Positions 8,370 to 20,088 of a DNA stretch of 64,000 nucleotides are shown piece after piece. The stretch's first letter is position 1. Each line of letters starts with the position of its first letter. The position numbers and the translations under genes were made by a program. The notes under the pieces were generated by a model. That model was not told where the DNA came from. It saw only the letters and a list, made by a program, of their open reading frames with translations, and did no database searches. Source of the stretch: Actinomycetes bacterium (lineage in GTDB: Bacteria > Actinomycetota > Actinomycetes > Propionibacteriales > Nocardioidaceae); assembly GCA_023396115.1 (NCBI GenBank), contig JAEWXC010000002.1, positions 1 through 64,000 on the forward strand, written 5' to 3'.

Positions 8370-8382
8370 TGTTGCAGCAACA
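8370..8382. promoter_or_regulatory. Palindrome, possible operator
   Basis: TGTTGCAGCAACA is a perfect 6+1+6 palindrome about 110 bases upstream of the secreted-protein ATG and outside any gene. The position suits a regulator-binding site; no promoter was recognised beside it. Confidence 0.35.
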
Positions 8383-8441
8383 GACGTCGGTGCAACATTC
8401 GGGTGGCCCGTCCCCGGGGCCGCCGGGGACGCGGAACCGGG

Positions 8442-8768
8442 TCAGCGGCGAACGGCGCGGACGACCTTCTGGACGCCGCCCACCGCCGCACCCGCGATGC
8501 GCGGGAGCAGCCGGTGCGGCTTGCGGTTGGCCAGGTCGAGGACGGAGTCCGCGATGCCCCAGGTCAGCTTGCCCTCGGAGAGCTCCACCAGCGTCTCCAG
8601 CGGCAGGCCGACGGTCATGTCCTCCAGCTCCTGGCGCTCCTTCTCGGTGGCCACCGGCGGGAGCCCGCGGACGATCATCGCCCGGAACGCACGCCCGGGC
8701 ATCGTCGAGGACAGCTCGAGCACGGTGGACTGGCGGGTGAAGGGACGCGACGGCGAGGTGGCGGACAT
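8442..8768 (-). CDS. Small protein resembling the C-terminal tail of GH3 beta-glucosidases
   Basis: 108 residues from an ATG at 8768 with AGGAGATCCC directly upstream. The order STVLELSSTMPGRAF, then EDMTVGLPLETLVEL, then SEGKLTW and LDLANR resembles the helical C-terminal motif that ends many actinobacterial family 3 glycoside hydrolases, but no catalytic domain is present here or nearby. There is no signal peptide or membrane segment. It lies between metH and the secreted-protein gene. The resemblance is from memory, so function is unassigned. Confidence 0.6.
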   Translation of the reverse strand: MSATSPSRPFTRQSTVLELSSTMPGRAFRAMIVRGLPPVATEKERQELEDMTVGLPLETLVELSEGKLTWGIADSVLDLANRKPHRLLPRIAGAAVGGVQKVVRAVRR

Positions 8769-8872
8769 GGGATCTCCTGTCAGGGCAACGGACCGCGGGG
8801 CGGCACCGCACCACGTACGGGAGATCCTGCCGGAGTTCCGGCCCGCCGGCCCCCGAATCGGACAAGCTTGAC

Positions 8873-8902
8873 CGTCGGGGTGGGCGCTCACCCACCCCGA
8901 CG
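8873..8902 (-). terminator. Hairpin terminator after metH
   Basis: A perfect 12-bp stem (CGTCGGGGTGGG, 8873-8884, with 8891-8902) and a 6-base loop lie 19 bases after the metH stop. No U-tract follows, as is usual in this GC range. Confidence 0.65.
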
Positions 8903-8920
8903 CCAACCTGCTCGGCCGGT

Positions 8921-12679
<3,759 letters not shown>

Positions 12680-12744
12680 GCGGGGACCTCTCGATGACCT
12701 GCTCGAACGACCTGGACGGCTCACGTTCCTCCCATGGTGCGCCA

Positions 12745-12763
12745 CTGTCCACAGAATGGACAG
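12745..12763. promoter_or_regulatory. Inverted repeat between metH and the PAC2 gene
   Basis: CTGTCCA and TGGACAG are perfect 7-bp arms separated by 5 bases, in the 209-bp divergent region. The rest of the region shows only the PAC2 -10 (TAGGCT, 12877-12882). I did not find the conserved boxes of a cobalamin riboswitch. Confidence 0.4.
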
Positions 12764-12888
12764 ACTGTTCGCATCATGGACGCACGGGAGCGGTGCCCAG
12801 TTTCCCACCGCCGACGCGCCACCCGAAATCCCGACGCCGTGCCGGCGGCTCCCCCGGGTCGGGCACCTGCCCGGACTAGGCTGGGTGC

Positions 12889-13734
12889 GTGATCGAGCTC
12901 GACCCCGGAATCGACCTGGTGGACCCCGTCGTCATCGCAGCCTTCGAGGGCTGGAACGACGCCGGGGACGCAGCCACGTCACTGGTCGACCACCTGATCC
13001 GCACCTGGGACGCGGAGGTGGTCGGGGCCATCGACCCCGACACCTACTACGACTTCCAGGTCAACCGCCCGCTGGTGGGCATCGACTCCCGCGGCCACCG
13101 CCGGCTCACCTGGCCGACCGCGCGGATCCTGGTCGCCTCACCGCCTGACCTGGCCCGGGACGTCGTCCTGGTCCGCGGCCCGGAACCGAACATGCGCTGG
13201 CGGGCCTTCTGCGACGAGCTGCTCGAGGCGTTCGACACCCTCGGCGCCTCACTGGTGGTGACCCTGGGCGCGATGCTCACCGAGTCCCCGCACTCGCGAC
13301 CGATCCCGGTGCGTGGCTCGGCCACCGAACCCGAGCTGCTCGACCGGCTCCGGCTCGACGAGTCCGCCTACGAGGGACCCACCGGGATCGTGGGCGTGCT
13401 GCAGGACCTGTGCGTGCGTGAGGACGTCCCCGCGGTCTCCTACTGGGCCGCGGTGCCGCACTACGTGGCGCAGCCGCCGTGCCCCAAGGCCACGCTGGCG
13501 TTGCTGGGCCACGTCGAGGACCTGCTGCAGACCCGGATCGATCTGGGTGACCTGCCCGAGCAGGCAGCGTCGTGGGAGAAGGCCGTCGACGACATGGCGG
13601 CCGAGGACGAGGAGATCGCCGACTACGTGCGCTCCCTGGAGGAGACCCGCGACACCACCGACCGGCCCGAGGCCTCCGGTGAGGCGATCGCCGCCGAGTT
13701 CGAGCGGTTCCTGGAGCAGGGCACCGACGACTGA
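12889..13734 (+). CDS. PAC2-family protein
   Basis: 281 residues of the proteasome-assembly-chaperone-like PAC2 family (mycobacterial homologue Rv2125, from memory). Visible family features are VVIAAFEGWNDAGDAAT at the N-terminus, PEPNMRW, LVVTLGAML, GPTGIVGVLQDL and SYWAAVPHYVAQPPCPKA. The acidic C-terminal helix is rich in Glu/Asp. The role in bacteria is not settled; a link to the proteasome is suggested only by homology and by the neighbourhood. The GTG start is 6 bases after TAGGCT (12877-12882), so probably leaderless. Convergent with mshC over a shared hairpin. Confidence 0.92.
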   Translation: MIELDPGIDLVDPVVIAAFEGWNDAGDAATSLVDHLIRTWDAEVVGAIDPDTYYDFQVNRPLVGIDSRGHRRLTWPTARILVASPPDLARDVVLVRGPEPNMRWRAFCDELLEAFDTLGASLVVTLGAMLTESPHSRPIPVRGSATEPELLDRLRLDESAYEGPTGIVGVLQDLCVREDVPAVSYWAAVPHYVAQPPCPKATLALLGHVEDLLQTRIDLGDLPEQAASWEKAVDDMAAEDEEIADYVRSLEETRDTTDRPEASGEAIAAEFERFLEQGTDD

Positions 13735-13736
13735 GG

Positions 13737-13757
13737 CCGGCCCGGCGGGCGGGCCGG
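13737..13757. terminator. Bidirectional hairpin between PAC2 gene and mshC
   Basis: CCGGCCCG (13737-13744) and CGGGCCGG (13750-13757) form an 8-bp stem with a 5-base loop in the 28-bp gap between two convergent genes. Confidence 0.55.
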
Positions 13758-13762
13758 GTGGA

Positions 13763-14998
13763 TCAGAGGGCCAGGCCCAGAGCGGCGTCCAGCACCGGGA
13801 GCAGGGTCACGGCGGCGTCGGTGTCGCTGGTGTCGGCCAGTCCCCCGGTACCCAGGGTGGCGTCCACCCAGGCGTCCACGGCGGCCACGGCGCGCGGGGC
13901 GTCCAGGTCGTCGGCCAGTGCGGCGAGCACCTCGGTGACGACCGGGGCCGCGGCCGCGCCGGCACCCAGCGACAGGGCGCGACGCCAGCGGGCGAGCTGG
14001 TCGACGGAGTCCCAGAGACCCTGGTCGGTCCACTCCCAGTCGCTGCGGTAGTGGTGACCCAGCAGCACCAGGCGGATCGCCATCGGGTCGACGTCGCTGT
14101 GCCGCAGGTGGGACACGAACACCAGGTTGCCCCGCGACTTCGACATCTTCTCGCCGTCGTAGGCGACCATGCCGGCGTGGGCGTAGGCCCGGGCGAACGT
14201 CTTGCCGGTGGCGACGTGCGCCTCGCTGGCCGACATCGAGTGGTGCGGGAAGACCAGGTCGGACCCGCCTGCCTGGACGTCGAACGTGGTCCCCAGGTGC
14301 TCCAGCGCGATCGCCGAGCACTCCACGTGCCACCCGGGGCGACCGGGGCCGAACGGGCTCTCCCAGCTGGGCTCACCCGGACGGGCCGCCAGCCACAGCA
14401 GGCAGTCCAGCGGGTCCTCCTTGCCGGCCCGGTCGGGGTCGCCGCCGCGCTCGGCGAAGATGGACAGCATCGTCTCGCGGTCCCAGCCCGAGACCTTCGG
14501 GAAGTCGACGTCGGCGTGCACCCGGAAGTACAGGTCGTCGTCGACGCGGTAGACCGCACCCGCGGCGTCGAGCACCTGGATCAGGTCGATGACCAGCGGG
14601 ATGGACTCCACGGCCCCGACGTACTGGGCCGGCGGGAGCACCCGCAGCGCCGCCATGTCCTGGCGGAACAGCTCGGTCTCGCGCTCGGCCAGCTCGACCC
14701 AGTCGACCTTGACCTTGGTGGCGCGCTCCAGCAGCGGGTCGTCCACGTCGGTGACGTTCTGCACGTAGGTGACGTCGTGGCCGGCGCTGCGCCACGCCCG
14801 GTTCAGCAGGTCGAACGCCACGTAGGTGGCCGCGTGACCCATGTGCGTCGCGTCGTAGGGCGTGATGCCGCAGACGTACATGCGTGCCGCACCCTCGGGG
14901 CGCAGCTCGACCAGCTCACCGCTGGAGGTGTCGTGCAGGCGCACCTCCGGTCCGGTGACACGGGTCGAGGGCAGGTCGGGGGCGGTCCAGCTGCGCAT
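13763..14998 (-). CDS. mshC: Cysteine:GlcN-Ins ligase MshC (mycothiol biosynthesis)
   Basis: ATP-dependent ligase that joins cysteine to glucosaminyl-inositol, the third enzymatic step towards mycothiol, the main thiol of actinobacteria. The 411 residues match the cysteinyl-tRNA-synthetase-like catalytic core: zinc Cys in VCGITPYDATHMGHAATY (C43, HMGH at 52-55), WHVECSAIA, and KMSKSRGN near residue 287. It lacks the tRNA-binding C-terminal extension of CysS. The ATG at 14998 is 6 bases after TAGGCT on the minus strand (15005-15010), predicting a leaderless mRNA. A hairpin at 15023-15049 separates it from the upstream operon. Confidence 0.97.
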   Translation of the reverse strand: MRSWTAPDLPSTRVTGPEVRLHDTSSGELVELRPEGAARMYVCGITPYDATHMGHAATYVAFDLLNRAWRSAGHDVTYVQNVTDVDDPLLERATKVKVDWVELAERETELFRQDMAALRVLPPAQYVGAVESIPLVIDLIQVLDAAGAVYRVDDDLYFRVHADVDFPKVSGWDRETMLSIFAERGGDPDRAGKEDPLDCLLWLAARPGEPSWESPFGPGRPGWHVECSAIALEHLGTTFDVQAGGSDLVFPHHSMSASEAHVATGKTFARAYAHAGMVAYDGEKMSKSRGNLVFVSHLRHSDVDPMAIRLVLLGHHYRSDWEWTDQGLWDSVDQLARWRRALSLGAGAAAAPVVTEVLAALADDLDAPRAVAAVDAWVDATLGTGGLADTSDTDAAVTLLPVLDAALGLAL

Positions 14999-15022
14999 GG
15001 CCGCAGCCTAGCGGGCAGCACC

Positions 15023-15049
15023 ACCGGCCCGGACGGTGCCCGGGCCGGT
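15023..15049 (-). terminator. Hairpin terminator of the 15070-17112 operon
   Basis: A perfect 10-bp stem ACCGGCCCGG (15023-15032) with CCGGGCCGGT (15040-15049) and a 7-base loop follows the SCO1664-family gene by about 20 bases, before the mshC promoter. Confidence 0.6.
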
Positions 15050-15069
15050 TCCCTGCGCCGGTCGAGCCG

Positions 15070-15816
15070 TCAGAACGGCGGCCACGGGACCGCGGGCCAG
15101 TCGCCGCCGGGCAGCGGCATCACGCCGGTGCGCACCAGGGCGCGGCACCGCTCCACGAACGCCCGGTGCTCGGCGACACCGATCAGTTCCTCCAGCTCGG
15201 CCGGTGGGTCCTGGGCGAGTTTCTCCACCCGGGCCAGGTCGTCCTCGGGCACCGGCTGCCCGGCCCAGCCCCACAGCACGGTGCGGAGCTTCGGCTCGTG
15301 GTGGAACGCGATGCCGTGGTCGATGCCCTGACGGGCGGTGTCGTCGGCGGCGAGCACGTGCCCGCCCTTGCGGTCGGCGTTGTTGACCACCACGTCGAAC
15401 AGCGCCATCCGGCGCAACGGTTCGCTCAGCTCGTGCACCAGGGTGACCGGCCGGTCCTGGCCGTCGATGCCCTCGACGACCGCGGCGAAGCCGTCCGGCT
15501 CCTGCCCGCGGGGCACCAGGTCCACCGGTGCCGGGTCCAGCTCGACCGGGTCGACCCAGTACTGCACCATCCCCGGCCCGTGGGGACCCTCGCGGAGCCA
15601 GGTCGGCGGCACCACGTCGAAGCCCAGGGCAGCCGAGACCACGTGGGCGGCCACCTCACGTTCGGCGAGCACCACCCCGGGGAAGTCCCACAGCGGCCGC
15701 TCCCCCCGGATCGGCTTGTAGACCAGCCGGACGCCCTCGCACTCGGCCAGGAACGTGGCGTTCGAGGCGTGCGGGATGCGTCCGAGGAGCTCGAGAGGGC
15801 CCTCGGGCCGGTTCAC
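15070..15816 (-). CDS. SCO1664-family protein (PI3/4-kinase-like fold)
   Basis: 248 residues from a GTG at 15816 that overlaps the TGA of the DUF3090 gene (GTGA). Conserved blocks are ASNATFL, LVYKPIRGERPLWDFP (candidate nucleotide lysine), FDVVVNNADRKGGHVL (Asn/Asp catalytic-loop-like) and GIDHGIAFHHE (metal-binding loop-like), which together recall phosphatidylinositol-kinase-like folds. Actual substrate and activity are unknown. It is always found beside DUF3090 and the histidine phosphatase in the genomes I remember, suggesting one functional unit. Confidence 0.85.
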   Translation of the reverse strand: MNRPEGPLELLGRIPHASNATFLAECEGVRLVYKPIRGERPLWDFPGVVLAEREVAAHVVSAALGFDVVPPTWLREGPHGPGMVQYWVDPVELDPAPVDLVPRGQEPDGFAAVVEGIDGQDRPVTLVHELSEPLRRMALFDVVVNNADRKGGHVLAADDTARQGIDHGIAFHHEPKLRTVLWGWAGQPVPEDDLARVEKLAQDPPAELEELIGVAEHRAFVERCRALVRTGVMPLPGGDWPAVPWPPF

Positions 15817-16370
15817 GGCTCGCGTCGCCTGAACCCGTTGGCGCGCACGCACAGGTGGCCGTCGGGGTCCAGGGGCAGGCCGCAGAAGGGGCAGTCGGGG
15901 CGCCCCGCATCGACCACGACCAGGGCCCGCTTGACGAACCCGCGCGCCACCCCGGCGGGCAGCCGGACCAGCAGCATCTCCTCGGCCTCGGCCTCCTCCT
16001 CGCCGCCGTCCATGGCGTCGGGGTCGAGCGGGAAGACCTCGATCACCACCCGGTGGTCCTCGGGGTCCCAGGAGAGCGTCATCGTGCCGGCCCGGAACTC
16101 CTCCACCAGCGGCTGCTCCAACGGCTGGTCGTCGGCCAGGTCGTGCGGGGCGACCGCGGGGATCAGGGCGGCGTTGGCCTCCACCTGCATGAGTTCGTCG
16201 AGGAGTTCGTCGACCCGGGCAGCCAACGCGGCGACCTGCTGCTTCTCCAGGGACACGCTGACCACGCGCACGCCGGCACGGGCCTGCAGGAAGAACGTCC
16301 GCTGGCCGGGGACGCCGACGGTGCCGGCCACGAAGCGTTCCGGCGGGTCGAAGGAGTGCACGACGGGCAT
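15813..16370 (-). CDS. DUF3090 protein
   Basis: 185 residues, actinobacterial conserved protein of unknown function (compare Rv2133c). It begins MPVVHSFDPPERFVAGTVG and ends with a likely zinc ribbon-like CPFCGLPLDPDGHLC. The middle shows a beta-rich region with an acidic run (GGEEEAEAEE). The ATG at 16370 is 7 bases after TAGGGT (16378-16383), and that hexamer contains the TAG stop of the upstream phosphatase gene. Coupled by a 4-bp overlap to the SCO1664-family gene. Confidence 0.9.
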   Translation of the reverse strand: MPVVHSFDPPERFVAGTVGVPGQRTFFLQARAGVRVVSVSLEKQQVAALAARVDELLDELMQVEANAALIPAVAPHDLADDQPLEQPLVEEFRAGTMTLSWDPEDHRVVIEVFPLDPDAMDGGEEEAEAEEMLLVRLPAGVARGFVKRALVVVDAGRPDCPFCGLPLDPDGHLCVRANGFRRREP

Positions 16371-16380
16371 GGGTCCCACC

Positions 16381-17112
16381 CTATGCACCGGGCTCGGCGG
16401 CCGGGTCCGGCTCCCCCGCTGCGCGGTCGGGTCCGGCTCCCCCACCCACGGCCGCGCCGGCGCTCGGGTGCGGGGTCGCGGCCGTCCACGCCAGGTCTCC
16501 GGCCCGGGTGTTGCTGGCCAGCACGTAGGGCCGGTCGGGGGTGTACCGGATCACCGAGGCCGAGGCGGGGTCGACGCCGATCCGCTGGAACTGGTCCAGG
16601 TGCAGCCCCAGCGCGTCGGCCAGGACGGCCTTGACCAGGTCACCGTGCGAGACCGCGACCCACACCGCACCCGGGCCGTGGGCGGTCTCGACCGCGGCGT
16701 CGGTCTCGCGGACCGCGGCGACCGCACGGGTCGACATCGTCGTCATCGCCTCCCCGCCGGGGAAGGTGGCCGCCGAGGGGTGGCGCTGCACGGTCTTCCA
16801 CAACGGTTCACCGGCCAGGTCCTTCAGCGTGCGGCCCTGCCAGTCGCCGTAGTCGCACTCGTCCAGCCGGTGGTCGATCTCGACCTGCGGCGCCACGGGC
16901 AGCCGATCCACGACACCGCGGGCGGTCTCCAGGCATCGCTGCACCGAGGACGAGACGACCCGACTCACCGGGACCCCGGCCAGGCGTTCACCGAGCTCGG
17001 CGACCTGGGCGGTACCGACCTCGTCGAGGCTGATCCCGGGCAGCCGTCCGGCCAGTACCCCGGCGGTGTTGGCGGTGGAGCGCCCGTGGCGCAGCAGGAT
17101 CACGGTGGCCAT
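16381..17112 (-). CDS. Histidine phosphatase family protein (MSMEG_4193 type)
   Basis: Phosphoglycerate-mutase-like phosphatase, 243 residues. The catalytic LLRHGRST is at residues 6-13, the acid/base region is ECDYGDW, and the second His is in AVSHGDLVK. The C-terminal 30 residues are Gly/Pro/Ala-rich and encoded by a short imperfect direct repeat (GGTCCGGCTCCCCC twice). The substrate is unknown. The ATG at 17112 is 7 bases after TACGCT (17120-17125). First gene of the phosphatase-DUF3090-SCO1664 operon. Confidence 0.9.
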   Translation of the reverse strand: MATVILLRHGRSTANTAGVLAGRLPGISLDEVGTAQVAELGERLAGVPVSRVVSSSVQRCLETARGVVDRLPVAPQVEIDHRLDECDYGDWQGRTLKDLAGEPLWKTVQRHPSAATFPGGEAMTTMSTRAVAAVRETDAAVETAHGPGAVWVAVSHGDLVKAVLADALGLHLDQFQRIGVDPASASVIRYTPDRPYVLASNTRAGDLAWTAATPHPSAGAAVGGGAGPDRAAGEPDPAAEPGA

Positions 17113-17204
17113 GGGAGTGAGCGTAGCGACGCCCCGCACGAGGTGGCCGCGACACCGGCCCGTCACGGCACCGGGCCCGGGCCGCGGCGGACTAGCCTGC
17201 GAGG

Positions 17205-18182
17205 GTGATCGTCGACGCTGCGCTGTACCGCGACGGGACCCGGATCCCCGTCGACTGCGACCTGTCCGACCTGGCCGGGGTGCGCGCCCGGGGTGGCCCG
17301 GGTGACTTCGTCTGGGTGGGGCTGCACGAGCCGGACCGCGCCGAGCTGGACCAGGTCGCCGAGATCTTCGGGTTGCACACGCTGGCCGTCGAGGACGCCG
17401 TCAACGCCCACCAGCGCCCCAAGCTGGAGCGGTACAGCGACGGACTGTTCCTCGTGCTCAAGACGCTCTGGTACGTGGACGCGACCGACCAGGTCGAGAC
17501 CGGCGAGATCGCCCTGTTCGTGGGCGCCGACTTCGTGGTCACGGTGCGGCACGGCGAGGGCAACGCCCTGGCCGACGCGCGACGACGCCTCGAGGCGAAC
17601 AGCCAGGTCCTGGCGCACGGCCCCTCAGCGGTGGTCTACACGGTGTGCGACACGGTGGTGGACTCCTACGAGGTGGTGGCCGAGGAGCTGGCCAAGGACG
17701 TCGACGAGGTCGAGGAGTCGGTGTTCAGCCCCGAACGGACCCGCGACGCCAACCGGATCTACGTGCTCAAGCGGGAACTCGGCGAGATGCGCCGGGCGGT
17801 GCTGCCGCTGCGCGAACCGGTGCACCGGATGGCGGGAGCACAGGTGACCGGAATCCACCCGGAGGCGGCGCCCTACTTCCGGGACGTGGCCGACCACCTG
17901 GCGCGGGTCGCAGACGTGTCGGAGTCGCTGGACGCGCTGCTGTCGACCGCCTTCGACGTGCACCTGGCCCAGATCTCGATCCAGCAGAACGACGACATGC
18001 GCAAGATCTCCGCCGGCGCGGCACTGGTGGTGGTGCCCACCCTGGTGGCGGGGATCTACGGGATGAACTTCGAGCACATGCCCGAGCTGCAGTGGCGCTT
18101 CGGCTACGCCTGGGCGGTGCTGCTGATGCTGGGCGCGGCGCTGGTGCTGTGGGTCTTCTTCAAGCGGTCCAAGTGGCTCTGA
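17205..18182 (+). CDS. corA: CorA-family magnesium/cobalt transport protein
   Basis: Pentameric divalent-cation channel, 325 residues. The large N-terminal cytoplasmic domain is followed by a long stalk helix, and two C-terminal transmembrane segments flank the signature GMN at 286-288 (GIYGMNFEHMPE). The C-terminus is basic (KRSKW), as expected on the cytoplasmic side. The GTG start is 6 bases after TAGCCT (17193-17198). Divergent from the phosphatase operon and convergent with uppP, with only 15 bp between the stop codons. Confidence 0.95.
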   Translation: MIVDAALYRDGTRIPVDCDLSDLAGVRARGGPGDFVWVGLHEPDRAELDQVAEIFGLHTLAVEDAVNAHQRPKLERYSDGLFLVLKTLWYVDATDQVETGEIALFVGADFVVTVRHGEGNALADARRRLEANSQVLAHGPSAVVYTVCDTVVDSYEVVAEELAKDVDEVEESVFSPERTRDANRIYVLKRELGEMRRAVLPLREPVHRMAGAQVTGIHPEAAPYFRDVADHLARVADVSESLDALLSTAFDVHLAQISIQQNDDMRKISAGAALVVVPTLVAGIYGMNFEHMPELQWRFGYAWAVLLMLGAALVLWVFFKRSKWL

Positions 18183-18197
18183 GCCGCTGCACCGGCC

Positions 18198-19022
18198 TCA
18201 GGCGACCAGGACGCCGGTGCCCAGCAGGGCCATGACGCTGAGGCCGAGCACGATCCGGTAAGCCACGAACGGGGTGTAGGAGCGGGTCGAGACCCACTTC
18301 AGCAGCCAGGCGATGGCGGCGTAGCCGACGATGAACGACACCACCGTGGCGGTGAGGGTCGGGCCCCAGCCGTAGGCGTTGTCGCCGTTCGGGATGTCGG
18401 GGAGCGTGAAGAGTCCGGCGCCGACCACGGCGGGGATGGCGAGCAGGAATGCGAACCGGGTGGCCGCCTCCCGCTCGAAGCCCAGGAACCGGCCCATCGA
18501 GATCGTCGCGCCGGAGCGGCTGACCCCGGGGATCAGTGCCATCGCCTGGGCGAAGCCCATCAGGACGGCCTCGCGCAGCCCCATCTTCTGGATCGACTTC
18601 TCGTTGCGCCCGAAACGGTCGGCCAGGCCGAGCACGACACCCAGCACCACCAGCGTGGTGGCGATGATCCACAGGTTGCGGAAGTCCTTCTCGATGATGT
18701 CCTTGAGCGCGATGCCCAGCACCACGATCGGCAGCGAGCCGACGATGATGTACCAGCCCATCCGGGCGTCGGTGTGTCCGCGCCACTCCGGACGGACCAG
18801 CGAGCGCAACCACGCGGTGGCGATGCGCCAGATGTCGTGGCGGAAGTAGATCAGCACCGCCAGCTCCGTGCCGATCTGCACCACGGCGGTGAACGCCGCG
18901 CCCGGGTCACCCCACCCGAACAGCTCCGGGAAGATCCGCAGGTGGGCGCTGGAGGAGATCGGCAGGAACTCGGTCAGGCCCTGCAACGTGCCGAGGACGA
19001 CGGCTTTGAGGAGGTCGAACAC
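18198..19022 (-). CDS. uppP: Undecaprenyl-diphosphatase UppP (BacA)
   Basis: Integral membrane phosphatase that recycles undecaprenyl diphosphate to the monophosphate carrier used in cell-wall synthesis; it also gives bacitracin tolerance in many bacteria. The 274 residues have about eight hydrophobic segments and both family motifs, GLTEFLPISSSAHL near the N-terminus and PGVSRSGATI in the middle. I chose the GTG at 19022 because TAGCGT (19030-19035) lies 7 bases upstream and the protein then begins MFDLLKAVVLG as in homologues; the frame stays open far upstream but without sense. Confidence 0.96.
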   Translation of the reverse strand: MFDLLKAVVLGTLQGLTEFLPISSSAHLRIFPELFGWGDPGAAFTAVVQIGTELAVLIYFRHDIWRIATAWLRSLVRPEWRGHTDARMGWYIIVGSLPIVVLGIALKDIIEKDFRNLWIIATTLVVLGVVLGLADRFGRNEKSIQKMGLREAVLMGFAQAMALIPGVSRSGATISMGRFLGFEREAATRFAFLLAIPAVVGAGLFTLPDIPNGDNAYGWGPTLTATVVSFIVGYAAIAWLLKWVSTRSYTPFVAYRIVLGLSVMALLGTGVLVA

Positions 19023-19029
19023 GGGCGAG

Positions 19030-19039
19030 ACGCTACCGT
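19030..19039. promoter_or_regulatory. Bidirectional leaderless promoter, overlapping -10 elements
   Basis: The minus-strand TAGCGT for uppP (19030-19035) and the plus-strand TACCGT for the aldo/keto reductase (19034-19039) share the central TA. Each is 7 bases from its start codon, so RNA polymerase cannot occupy both at once. Confidence 0.6.
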
Positions 19040-19046
19040 TCGGTCC

Positions 19047-19994
19047 ATGCAGCAGCGGGCAGTGGGCCGGACGGGCCTGAAGGTGTCGCGAATCGGACTG
19101 GGCACCATGACGTGGGGCCGGGACACCGACGAGCACGAGGCACGGGACCAGATGGTGGCGTTCGCCGAGGCCGGGGGCACCCTGCTCGACACCGCTGCGG
19201 GGTACACCGACGGCCGCAGCGAGGAGCTGGTCGGGGCGATGATCGGTGACGTGGTGCGGCGCGACGAGGTCGTGCTGGCCACCAAGGCCGGGATCTCGCG
19301 CCGCACCGGGAACCGGGTGACCGACACCTCCCGCGGCACGTTGCTGCGGACCCTGGACGAGTCGCTGCGCCGGCTGGGCACCGACCACGTCGACCTGTGG
19401 CAGGTGCACGTGTGGACCGACGACACGCCGCTGGAGGAGACGTTGGCGGCCCTGGACCACGCCGTCAGTACCGGTCGGGCCAGCTACGTCGGGATCAGCA
19501 ACTACACCGGCTGGCAGACCGCCCGCGCCGCGACCTGGCAGCAGGCCGTCCCCGGTCGCACTCCGTTGGCCTCGACGCAGGTGGAGTACTCGCTGCTCAA
19601 CCGCGACGTCGAGCACGAGGTGCTGCCCGCCGCGCAGGCGCTGGGGCTGGGCGTGTTTCCGTGGTCCCCGCTGGCCCGCGGGGTGCTCACCGGCAAGTAC
19701 CGCACCGGCATCCCCTCGGACTCCCGTGGCGCCTCCGACGAGTTCGGCGCCTGGGTCGGCCGCTACCTCGACGACACCAGCCGCGGGGTCGTGGAGGCGG
19801 TCACCCGCGCCGGTGAGGGACTGGGCTGGACGCCGCTGGAGGTGGCCCTGGTCTGGGTGCGGGACCGCGTCGGGGTCACCGCCCCGGTGGTCGGCGCGCG
19901 TACCGCCGCGCAGTTGAAGGCGGCGCTCGGTGTCGAGGAGCTGGAGATGCCCGCGGAGATCGTCGCCGCGCTGGACGACGTCTCCGCCCACTGA
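19047..19994 (+). CDS. Aldo/keto reductase
   Basis: NADPH-dependent carbonyl reductase of the AKR superfamily, 315 residues. The barrel motifs are GLGTMTWG, LLDTAAGYTDGRSEE (catalytic Asp and Tyr), LATKAG (catalytic Lys), DLWQVHVW (the usual catalytic His), VEYSLLNR and PWSPLARGVLTGKY. The nicotinamide-phosphate loop is GARTAAQLKAAL. Resembles the YajO/Tas-like group; substrate unknown. The ATG at 19047 is 7 bases after TACCGT and 24 bp from the divergent uppP start. Confidence 0.93.
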   Translation: MQQRAVGRTGLKVSRIGLGTMTWGRDTDEHEARDQMVAFAEAGGTLLDTAAGYTDGRSEELVGAMIGDVVRRDEVVLATKAGISRRTGNRVTDTSRGTLLRTLDESLRRLGTDHVDLWQVHVWTDDTPLEETLAALDHAVSTGRASYVGISNYTGWQTARAATWQQAVPGRTPLASTQVEYSLLNRDVEHEVLPAAQALGLGVFPWSPLARGVLTGKYRTGIPSDSRGASDEFGAWVGRYLDDTSRGVVEAVTRAGEGLGWTPLEVALVWVRDRVGVTAPVVGARTAAQLKAALGVEELEMPAEIVAALDDVSAH

Positions 19995-20064
19995 CAACTG
20001 CCGAGGACTCTGCCCCGCAACCTGCCCCGAGCGGGTAGCCGCTCAGCAGGTACCCGCGTGGGCA

Positions 20065-20085
20065 CGGACCGGAGCCGCCGGTCCG
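20065..20085. terminator. Hairpin between convergent genes
   Basis: CGGACCGG (20065-20072) pairs with CCGGTCCG (20078-20085) around a 5-base loop, 4 bases before the M20 peptidase stop and 70 bases after the reductase stop. Confidence 0.5.
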
Positions 20086-20088
20086 ACC

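Noticed and set aside
12680..12888. Possible cobalamin riboswitch before metH (a GCCACTG string is present)
   Set aside because: The string is on the opposite strand and the B12 box and core stems are absent.
16381..16445. Direct repeat GGTCCGGCTCCCCC
   Set aside because: Two copies inside the low-complexity C-terminal codons of the phosphatase; coding bias explains it.
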